DNA of 64,000 nt from Chromatiales bacterium (GTDB lineage Bacteria; Pseudomonadota; Gammaproteobacteria; UBA6429): the NCBI GenBank assembly GCA_027076405.1, contig JALTJN010000515.1, positions 62,001-126,000 of the forward strand, read 5' to 3'. This document shows, piece after piece, positions 7,564 to 15,245 of this stretch (the first letter of the stretch is position 1; each line of letters begins with the position of its first letter). The notes beneath the pieces were generated by a model. That model saw only the letters and a program-made list of their open reading frames with translations, did not search any database and was not told where the DNA came from. A program made the translations under genes and the position numbers.

Positions 7564-8541
7564 GTGAATAAAATCACAGCGTCCCACCCCTTTATAACTT
7601 TATTATTAGGTTTATATACGTTGTTGTATAGGCCAGATATGAATAATGAAGCGATTATCGATAAATCAAGTAGCAATCCTTCTGCTGTAATGTCTATCAT
7701 TCGATTTACAATTAAAAGCTCAAGTAAAATATTTTACTTGAGCATTTTTATTTTAATCTATTTCGGCTGGAAAAATAGAGAGTTTAGCAATCTTACCCCT
7801 GAGTCCGGTGCCGGCTATTGGCTTGGCATCATAGGGGGGAGTTTAATGTTGCTTCTCCTTCTTTATCCCTTACGTAAAAAAATCCGCTTTTTTGACTTAT
7901 TTGGAAAAATCAAATACTGGTTTAAGTTACATATGCTTTTTGGCGTACTCGGACCAGTAGCTATTTTATTTCATGCAAATTTTTCGTTAGGCTCTACAAA
8001 TAGTAATGTTGCCTTTTTTTCTATGGTTGTTGTTGCTACAAGCGGGCTTGTCGGTCGCTATTTATATGCAAAAATTCATCATGGATTATATGGACGTAAA
8101 GCAAGTTTAAAGGAATTACGTGAGTCTTTGAAGGAATCAAGAGGTAAGCTTGGTACTCATCATTCGTTAACCAAAAATGTTGTTGAGAAAATTAAAACTG
8201 CTGAGAGGCTATTATTACGTAATAGAAATATATTCGTTTCAGTATTGTTGTGGCCGTTCATTTTTATTAAAACTGAATTGTTAAAAAGATCCGTCGGTAA
8301 GGCAATCTATAAAACTTATCAGCAACTTGCTACTGAAAGAGGCTGGGACAAAGGTATGGTGCGTTCATTGAGCAAGGATGCCAATAAAGAGGTTCAGCCT
8401 TATATCAACGGTCTATATGAAATGTATGGTTTTAGAATATTTGAAGGATTATTTTCTTTTTGGCATTTTTTGCATTTACCTTTATTTATTATGCTTGTTT
8501 TTAGCGGTATTTTACACGTTATTGTAGTGCACAGCTATTAA
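7564..8541 (+). CDS. Inner-membrane protein, cytochrome b/ferric-reductase-like
   Basis: Up to 325 residues, with hydrophobic segments near 45-65, 82-100, 122-140, 147-165 and 295-320. Histidines lie in or beside membrane segments: WFKLHMLFG, ILFHANFS, KIHHGLYG, WHFLHLPLF and ILHVIVVHSY. That pattern suggests b-type haem binding, as in cytochrome b561 or ferric-reductase-like membrane proteins. A charged cytoplasmic loop lies at about 170-230. Start GTG 7564 or ATG 7639 (25 codons later) cannot be separated by eye. It is followed 6 bases later by the first multihaem cytochrome, so it is the likely quinol- or reductase-side entry of the conduit. Confidence 0.65.
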   Translation: MNKITASHPFITLLLGLYTLLYRPDMNNEAIIDKSSSNPSAVMSIIRFTIKSSSKIFYLSIFILIYFGWKNREFSNLTPESGAGYWLGIIGGSLMLLLLLYPLRKKIRFFDLFGKIKYWFKLHMLFGVLGPVAILFHANFSLGSTNSNVAFFSMVVVATSGLVGRYLYAKIHHGLYGRKASLKELRESLKESRGKLGTHHSLTKNVVEKIKTAERLLLRNRNIFVSVLLWPFIFIKTELLKRSVGKAIYKTYQQLATERGWDKGMVRSLSKDANKEVQPYINGLYEMYGFRIFEGLFSFWHFLHLPLFIMLVFSGILHVIVVHSY

Positions 8542-8547
8542 ACTCAA

Positions 8548-10149
8548 ATGCGATTTTTACAAAATACATTTTTTATATATATTGCATTATTGCTTGGTTA
8601 TAATTCAATAGTTTCTGCCAATCCATTTGAATCATTGGTGATGCCTGGTAAAGTCATTGAAGGCCATAAAAAATATGAATCAGACTGTAGTAATTGTCAT
8701 GAACTATTTAGTACACGAGGACAAGAGAAGCTTTGTCTGAACTGTCATAAAAAAGTCAATAAAGATGTTAACAGACGAAAAGGTTTTCACGGGAAAAATA
8801 AATCAGTCAGAATTGCACAATGTAAATCTTGTCATACAGAACACAAGGGAAGACATGTAGATATTATTAAGTTTGAAAAGGAGATCTTTGATCATAATAA
8901 AACTGATTTTAGGTTAAAGGGGCGACATACTTCAATTGAGTGTCATGCTTGTCATAAGAAAAATAAAAAATACCGTGAAGCTAAATCACAGTGTCGTGGT
9001 TGCCATTTAAAAGAAAGTCCGCATAAAAAAGCAAAAGCGAAGAAAAACACCTTTAAAATATGTTCAGCCTGCCATCGTGCAACAGGCTGGGATAAAATGG
9101 TTTTTAATCATGCTCGAAAAACTAAATATAAATTGACTGGGGCACATAAAACTGCATTGTGCCAATCATGTCATATTAATCAGCGCTATAAAAAAACACC
9201 CAAAAAATGTATTTCATGTCATAAAATTGATGATGTTCATCAAAATAAAAATGGTAGTAAGTGTAATAAATGTCATACAACAAAACAGTGGGGCAAGATA
9301 ACATTTAATCACAATCGGGATACAAGTTTCAGGTTAAAGGGGAAACATAAAAAAACACCTTGTAAATCCTGCCATAATAAAATTTCTTTTAAGAAAAAAT
9401 CAAAGAAGAAGAAAAAGGCAAGAAAATGTTATTCATGTCACAGCTATGATGACAAACATAATGGGGTCTTTGGTCAAAAATGTAATTCTTGTCATCATGA
9501 AAAAGACTGGGGTTGGGATAAGAACAGATTTGACCATGCAAAAGAAACCAAGTTCGCATTAGAGGGGCAGCACAAAAAAATTGGCTGTGATTATTGTCAT
9601 AAGGTGAATAAGAAAAAGAAAAAATTAAAATCCGGTTGTATAAGTTGTCATAAAAGTGATGATGTTCATCATGGGAATTTAGGTGAAAAGTGTAACTCAT
9701 GCCATACCCCGTTTAGTTGGAAAAAGAGAGTGAAATTTGAACATGATTTAACCCGCTTTCCTTTAATAGGCATGCATAGCGAAGTGGCGTGTGAAGAATG
9801 TCATAGCAGCACGGGATACAAAAAAATTAGCAAATCATGTGTTACGTGTCACAAGAATGATGATTTTCATAAAGGAAAATTGGGAAATAATTGCGATCGG
9901 TGCCACACTCCTAATGATTGGGGAGTCTGGTTTTTTAGTCACAATAAACAGTCAAGATTTAAGATAAGAAATAGTCATAAAAAGGTTCATTGTCACTCTT
10001 GTCATAATGTACCGATAGAAAAAGTTGCTCGCATACCGAGAGATTGTCAAAGTTGTCATTCAACGGATGATCCTCATAATGGTCAGTTTGGAGCACGTTG
10101 TAACGATTGCCATAATACAAAAGATTTTAGTCAGATAAATATGAAGTAG
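8548..10149 (+). CDS. Periplasmic multihaem cytochrome c, 21 CxxCH
   Basis: A 533-residue secreted cytochrome. The signal peptide is MRFLQNTFFIYIALLLGYNS followed by IVSA, with cleavage likely after SA. I count 21 CxxCH motifs spread over the whole mature chain, arranged in repeats of about 55-60 residues of the type KCxSCHK.DDVH.G..G.KCNxCH...W....F.H. Distal histidines (FNH, FDH, GKHK) are available for bis-His ligation. The chain is extremely lysine-rich (for example KKKSKKKKKARK), so strongly basic. It is co-directional and nearly contiguous with the membrane protein and the second cytochrome. Role: electron wire in the periplasm; partner unknown. Confidence 0.92.
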   Translation: MRFLQNTFFIYIALLLGYNSIVSANPFESLVMPGKVIEGHKKYESDCSNCHELFSTRGQEKLCLNCHKKVNKDVNRRKGFHGKNKSVRIAQCKSCHTEHKGRHVDIIKFEKEIFDHNKTDFRLKGRHTSIECHACHKKNKKYREAKSQCRGCHLKESPHKKAKAKKNTFKICSACHRATGWDKMVFNHARKTKYKLTGAHKTALCQSCHINQRYKKTPKKCISCHKIDDVHQNKNGSKCNKCHTTKQWGKITFNHNRDTSFRLKGKHKKTPCKSCHNKISFKKKSKKKKKARKCYSCHSYDDKHNGVFGQKCNSCHHEKDWGWDKNRFDHAKETKFALEGQHKKIGCDYCHKVNKKKKKLKSGCISCHKSDDVHHGNLGEKCNSCHTPFSWKKRVKFEHDLTRFPLIGMHSEVACEECHSSTGYKKISKSCVTCHKNDDFHKGKLGNNCDRCHTPNDWGVWFFSHNKQSRFKIRNSHKKVHCHSCHNVPIEKVARIPRDCQSCHSTDDPHNGQFGARCNDCHNTKDFSQINMK

Positions 10150-10162
10150 GGAAGCTCGGTAT

Positions 10163-11347
10163 ATGCAGGCTGGATTAAATATGATGAATGGAAACACCAA
10201 ATCTTTAAATTTCACAACAAAATTTTTATTATTGATATTATTATTCACGTTTTCGTTTGTGCTTGATGCAAAAGAAAGCACATATAATCATGATAAAACA
10301 GGCTTTGAGCTAACTGGTCCGCATGAACGTTTAAGTTGTGATTCCTGTCATATACGTGGCGTATTTAAAGGCATTCCAAAGCAATGTGAAGGATGTCATG
10401 ATAGTGGTAGTCAGATAGGTTCAAGTATTAAACCTAATAATCACATTCAAACATCGGGGAGTTGCGAAGGTTGTCATGCAGGTAATACATGGGTAGTTAC
10501 AGGTTTTAATCATGACAGTATTACCGGTTCATGCATAAGTTGTCATAATGGAACAACAGCGACTGGAAAAACAACTAATCATGTTCAGAGCACTAATACT
10601 TGTGATGATTGCCATAGTCAGATTTCCTGGATCCCGGCACGTTTTGATCATTTAGCCATAACGGGTAGTTGTGTCTCATGTCATAACGGCATAACGGCGA
10701 CCGGAAAATCACCTAACCACATCAGCTCATCAGACACCTGTGATAATTGTCATGTTACGGTTACCTGGTCAACGAATCGTGTAGATCACAATGATGTTGT
10801 TGGTGGTAGTTGTTTTACATGTCATAACGGTACAACTGCCACTGGAAAACCGTCAAATCATATTTCTAGCGGAACAGTATGTGATGATTGTCATAGTACC
10901 AGTGCCTGGATACCGGCTAATTTTGATCATGATACTATTACTGGTTCATGTACAAATTGCCATAATGGTGTGACTGCGGTTGGTCCATCAACAGGGCATT
11001 TTATCACCTCATTACCGTGTGAAACCTGTCATACAACTATTTCATTTATTCCTGATATTTATAATCACGCCAGTACTGATTTTCCGAATCACCCTAGTGA
11101 TCCAACATGTATAAAATGTCACGCTGGTAATAATAGTACTGTTACGTGGAATACGACTTATTCACCAAATTGTGGTGCATGTCATGAAGCGAAATTTAAT
11201 ACCAAGCCACATAAAAAAGTCGATGGTGTTTCAAATTATACTATTAGTGAATTACAGGATTGTACGAATAGTACATGTCACCTGCTAAATCCGGATCTTA
11301 CGATTAAGCAAACATATAATCCAAGGCATTTTTTAAGTGGCTGGTAA
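10163..11347 (+). CDS. Secreted multihaem cytochrome c, 13 CxxCH plus CX4CH
   Basis: A 394-residue secreted protein; signal peptide hydrophobic core FLLLILLFTFSFVLDA (about 21-36). It has 13 CxxCH motifs and a C-terminal CX4CH (CTNSTCH). The centre is built of about four tandem units of roughly 42 residues, each with ITGSCxxCHNG..A.GK..NH then CDDCH....W.PA.FDH, giving two haems per unit plus distal histidines. The same unit style appears in the giant cytochrome at 25988. The start could be ATG 10163 or 10181. It is encoded 13 bases after the 21-haem protein and before the outer-membrane barrel. Confidence 0.9.
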   Translation: MQAGLNMMNGNTKSLNFTTKFLLLILLFTFSFVLDAKESTYNHDKTGFELTGPHERLSCDSCHIRGVFKGIPKQCEGCHDSGSQIGSSIKPNNHIQTSGSCEGCHAGNTWVVTGFNHDSITGSCISCHNGTTATGKTTNHVQSTNTCDDCHSQISWIPARFDHLAITGSCVSCHNGITATGKSPNHISSSDTCDNCHVTVTWSTNRVDHNDVVGGSCFTCHNGTTATGKPSNHISSGTVCDDCHSTSAWIPANFDHDTITGSCTNCHNGVTAVGPSTGHFITSLPCETCHTTISFIPDIYNHASTDFPNHPSDPTCIKCHAGNNSTVTWNTTYSPNCGACHEAKFNTKPHKKVDGVSNYTISELQDCTNSTCHLLNPDLTIKQTYNPRHFLSGW

Positions 11348-11366
11348 TATATTTAATTAATCTTCT

Positions 11367-13400
11367 ATGTTTTCGATGTATCCTAAATTTAAATTAAAGA
11401 CATTCAGTCTTTTTCTGGTTCTTTTGTTCCCGGGGATGCTGCTGGCGAAAACGACGCTGTATAAATATGCAGTAAGCCTCGAGTCTAGTCAAAAAGAAAT
11501 TCTTTCTTCAATTAATTCGAATGATCTTAAACTAAGTAATAAGTATAAAGTCTATCAGACAAAAGTTCGGCTTGGGAAAAATAAATCGCTATATCGTCTG
11601 CGAGTGGGGTTTTTTAAATCAAAAAAAGAAGCAAATCGTATAGTAAGAAAGCTTAAATTTAAATATCCTAAATTGTGGATAGATAATATTCGTAAGGAAG
11701 ACAGGAAAGTAATGCTAAGCTGGTTAGCTTCGGTTAAGGAAACAGGAAAAAATAGTAGAAATAGTAAAAGGAATGTTTCAGTAAAACAATCCTTAACTAA
11801 AGAGAAAAAGGCAAAGAAACTGATGGCACGAGCTAACCTTGCTATGAAAAATAAAAAATACCGATTGGCTGCCGGACTTTATACACGAATTATTAGTTTA
11901 AAGAACACGTCACAACATCAGCAAGCAATGGAGTTTTTAGGGTTAGCCCGTGAAAAAAATAACCAATTGATTCATGCTCGTGCTGAATATCGGCTATATT
12001 TAAAAAAATATCCGAAAGGTGAAGATTCTATGCGTGTAAGGCAACGTTTGTTGTCTTTAAAAACATTATTACTAAAACCGAGAAAGCGATTAAGAAATCG
12101 GAAATTAAAACTCTCTAACTGGCAGTTTTTTGGCAGTTTGTTGCAATATTATCGCTTGGATTCTTTCAACTCCAATCAGGCCAACACAAATAATGAAACA
12201 TTTTCTACTAACGTCAATTTTTTATTACGAAAAAGAACTGAGTCATTAAATATAAAATCTCAGTTTAATGCCAGCGATCTGGAATATATTAATAACCCTT
12301 TACGTTCGGGTAAAGGGAGGATTAACGTTTTTTTTGTAGATATAGCAGATCTTAATAGTAATAAGTCAATGCGGTTAGGCAGACAAACACAAAGTAAAGG
12401 TGGCGTGTTAGGAAAAATGGATGGTGTCTGGTTAGGTTATAGAATTAATCCTACATGGAAAATTAATCTGGTCTCGGGCTATCCTGTTCAAACGAGCTCG
12501 TCAAATTTGGCCCAAACAAACCGTCCCTTTTTTGGTGTAAGTGCAGATATTAACTCGGCAGCAAAGAACTGGAATTTTAATATTTATACGATCAATCAAA
12601 AAGTGGATTCTATTCTTGATAGAAATGCAATTGGTGGCGAAATTCGATATCGAAAAGGGAAACAGAATCATTTTATGCTTGTTGATTACGACACTTATTT
12701 TTCAGTATTAAATACATTGTTTTATGTGGGTAATTGGCGTTTTCGTAACAATAATTCTATTGTGCTAACTGTAAGTCATAGGAATAGTCCGATCTTAACA
12801 TCCACAAACGCGATAGTGGGTCAGACCACTGCAAATATAGAGGGCTTATTATTAACTTACTCTGAAGAACAATTAAAACAATTTGCAAAAGATCGAACGT
12901 CAAAATATAACTCGGCAGTTATTTCAACATCAATACCATTATCAAAAAAATGGACATTTTTGGCTGATGGAACAATATCAAGTTTGTCTTCATTACCTGC
13001 ATCTGGTGGAGTGCAAGCGATTGAAGGTACTGGAAATGAGTTTTTTTATATCGCACAATTAATTGGCTTCAATGTTTTTAATTCGGATGAGACAACCCGA
13101 TATGCATTGCTTTATGATGATACAAAAACATTTCAACGAACACGGTTCAGACTTAGTGCACGTTTTAGACTGAAAAATAAAAAATGGCGTTTTCGACCTC
13201 AGTTAACATTGGAAAAAAGAAATAATAGCAATGGTGGCACAACAAATAAAATTAAAGCGGCGCTTAAATTTGATTATAAAATAAAGAGAAAGCTTAAGAT
13301 TGAGTTTGATATAAGTTATGAAGCTGGAAAAACTACTTTCCCGGTGAGTTTAACTGAAAATAATTATTCTATTTCTGCCGGGTATATTTGGGATTTTTAA
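11367..13400 (+). CDS. Outer-membrane beta-barrel with N-terminal SPOR/TPR-like region
   Basis: A 677-residue protein. The signal peptide is about residues 1-27 (LFLVLLFPGMLLA). Residues 28-110 resemble a SPOR-type fold (repeated YKVYQTKVRLGKNKSLYRLR-like strand with GFFKSKKEA helix), and 140-225 are TPR-like helices. From about 245 the chain alternates in short amphipathic strands (LNIKSQFNASDL, MRLGRQTQ, YRKGKQNHFMLVDYD) and ends in the aromatic-terminated SAGYIWDF, the usual signal for outer-membrane barrel assembly. It follows two multihaem cytochromes, as porins do in porin-cytochrome conduits. The SPOR part may anchor it to peptidoglycan. Confidence 0.75.
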   Translation: MFSMYPKFKLKTFSLFLVLLFPGMLLAKTTLYKYAVSLESSQKEILSSINSNDLKLSNKYKVYQTKVRLGKNKSLYRLRVGFFKSKKEANRIVRKLKFKYPKLWIDNIRKEDRKVMLSWLASVKETGKNSRNSKRNVSVKQSLTKEKKAKKLMARANLAMKNKKYRLAAGLYTRIISLKNTSQHQQAMEFLGLAREKNNQLIHARAEYRLYLKKYPKGEDSMRVRQRLLSLKTLLLKPRKRLRNRKLKLSNWQFFGSLLQYYRLDSFNSNQANTNNETFSTNVNFLLRKRTESLNIKSQFNASDLEYINNPLRSGKGRINVFFVDIADLNSNKSMRLGRQTQSKGGVLGKMDGVWLGYRINPTWKINLVSGYPVQTSSSNLAQTNRPFFGVSADINSAAKNWNFNIYTINQKVDSILDRNAIGGEIRYRKGKQNHFMLVDYDTYFSVLNTLFYVGNWRFRNNNSIVLTVSHRNSPILTSTNAIVGQTTANIEGLLLTYSEEQLKQFAKDRTSKYNSAVISTSIPLSKKWTFLADGTISSLSSLPASGGVQAIEGTGNEFFYIAQLIGFNVFNSDETTRYALLYDDTKTFQRTRFRLSARFRLKNKKWRFRPQLTLEKRNNSNGGTTNKIKAALKFDYKIKRKLKIEFDISYEAGKTTFPVSLTENNYSISAGYIWDF

Positions 13401-15244
13401 AAGATCCCTAAAAATCCGTTTGCGTTTTCTGCTTTTTCAATTAGCTTGACAGTATTACGATACCCCTTCGATTTTGCAATGTCATATGCCGTTTTTCGGT
13501 TTTTATTTCTAATTCTGATATCAGCATTAGATTTTATCAATAATTTAACCAGTTTGTATTTCCCCGCTTGTGCAGCAGATATTAAAGCTGTGTTTCCATA
13601 TTTATTTTTTGTGTTTATACGGGCTTTATTTTCCAATAAGTATTTACATGCATTGTAATATCCTTTGCCAGCAGAAATTATTAAGGGGGTATTCCCACTG
13701 TTGTCAGTTATATTTAAATTGACCCCTTTACTTATTAGCAGCTTGATAGTGTTAGTGTGTCCGTTTGCAGAAGCATGAAGTAGTAGTTGTCTTGATTTTG
13801 ATGTGCTTAGGTTTGTTAAATTATTTTTAATTAGATAATTGATAATGTTTTGACGGTTGTTTGTCTGGGCTATGTCAATTAATGTTCTTTTCTTTTTATC
13901 TTTAAAAGAAGTTGCCGCATTAAATTTAATAAGTTTTTTAAATGGACGTATTTTTCCTGCGTCAGCAGCATGCATTAAAGCAGTCATTCCATTTTTATCT
14001 CGTATATTTATTTTTGCTTTTTTATTTAATAAGTACTCTAATATTTTATACTTGCCTTTAGAAGCGGCTATCATTAAAGGGGTTAGTCCGTTCTTGTTAC
14101 TTTTGTTAATTAATGCAGAATGCTTTATTAATATGGCAACAGATTTTAAATTCCCTCTTTCTGATGCGCGCATTAATGCAGTATTACCATCCTTATCTGT
14201 TATATTAGGATTTGATTTTTTCTTTAGTAATGATTTTAAAAGGTCATTTTTCCCTCTCCAGGCTGCAGTAATGAGTATTGGCCACTGACCTTTTGCAAGT
14301 TTTGTTTTTGTGTTGATTTTTCTTTTAATTTTGGATGAAGGTTTAGCTCCATAACTCTCAAGTAAATCCATTATTTTGGAATGTTGCTTTACCTCGGCAA
14401 AATGGTAGGCTGTATTTCCATTGACATCTTTTAAGTTTATTTTAGCGCCTTTGCGTAACAAGTAAGATGCCGATATTAAATCGTTTACAAGTACAGCTTT
14501 CATTAAGGGAGTAATACCTTTGATTGATGCGGTATTAATCGTAGATCGGCTTTTTTGCAATAGTAGTTTAACTGTGTCTGTTTTTTTGGAATGAATAGCT
14601 ATTAGTAGAGGCGTGTTTCCGGAGCGATCTTTTATTTTTAGATTAGGTTTACATTTTAAAATTAACTTTGTGATCTTGTTGTTACTAAATTTAATGGCTT
14701 CTATTAATGGTGTGTTCTTATCAGTGTTTTTTATATTGATTCTGGAACATTTCTTTGTGAGTTTTTTGACGGCTTTAGTATTTTTGTTTTTTATTGCGTT
14801 AAATATATCTGAAGGTTTGAGTTTTTTGCTGTTTCCATTAAGTAATACACCGGATTTGATTTTTAGGATTGATTTTTGATGGCCCTTTTTAGCAGCCATT
14901 TTATACCAGCGTAAAGCTTTATCATTGTTTTCTTTTACTCCATAACCATTTTCAAGAAAAATCCCGCAATTATATTGCGCTCTAACATTTCCATTTTTTG
15001 CAGAACGCTTAAACCAGTAAAAGGCTTTTTTGTAATTCTTGCGGGTACCTTTTCCATTTCGGTATAATAATGCCAGATGGTATTGAGCATCTGCATTATC
15101 TCTTGCTGCTTGTTTTCCAAGTAATTTTAGTGCTTTGTTGTAGTCATGTAGACGTAAAGCAACTTTAGTTTGATATGAAATTGCTGCGTAGCTTTGATGT
15201 GGGAATGAAATGAGAATTATGAAAAAAACAACCAGTTTCATCAT
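13397..15244 (-). CDS. Secreted Sel1-like and ankyrin repeat protein
   Basis: About 615 residues from the start MMKLVVFFIILISF, which gives a clean signal peptide ending SYAA; the longer reading frame to 15370 is rejected because it overlaps the upstream gene. Mature residues about 40-110 hold two to three Sel1-like repeats (AQYHLALLYRNGKGT..., AQYNCGIFLENGYGV...). After that come about a dozen ankyrin repeats with the typical NGNTPLI..A...G / LL.KGA..N pattern. It is lysine- and asparagine-rich like the cytochromes. The start lies one base after the stop of the oxidoreductase gene, so translation is likely coupled. Its stop overlaps the convergent barrel stop. Probably a periplasmic scaffold. 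Confidence 0.85.
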   Translation of the reverse strand: MMKLVVFFIILISFPHQSYAAISYQTKVALRLHDYNKALKLLGKQAARDNADAQYHLALLYRNGKGTRKNYKKAFYWFKRSAKNGNVRAQYNCGIFLENGYGVKENNDKALRWYKMAAKKGHQKSILKIKSGVLLNGNSKKLKPSDIFNAIKNKNTKAVKKLTKKCSRINIKNTDKNTPLIEAIKFSNNKITKLILKCKPNLKIKDRSGNTPLLIAIHSKKTDTVKLLLQKSRSTINTASIKGITPLMKAVLVNDLISASYLLRKGAKINLKDVNGNTAYHFAEVKQHSKIMDLLESYGAKPSSKIKRKINTKTKLAKGQWPILITAAWRGKNDLLKSLLKKKSNPNITDKDGNTALMRASERGNLKSVAILIKHSALINKSNKNGLTPLMIAASKGKYKILEYLLNKKAKINIRDKNGMTALMHAADAGKIRPFKKLIKFNAATSFKDKKKRTLIDIAQTNNRQNIINYLIKNNLTNLSTSKSRQLLLHASANGHTNTIKLLISKGVNLNITDNSGNTPLIISAGKGYYNACKYLLENKARINTKNKYGNTALISAAQAGKYKLVKLLIKSNADIRIRNKNRKTAYDIAKSKGYRNTVKLIEKAENANGFLGIF

Positions 15245-15245
15245 G

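Noticed and set aside
9389..9700. Opposite-strand open frame inside the 21-haem cytochrome
   Set aside because: It is a by-product of the repeated TGTCAT codons on the real strand and its translation is low-complexity His/Tyr-rich. The same applies to opposite-strand frames in the giant cytochrome at 26513-29227.
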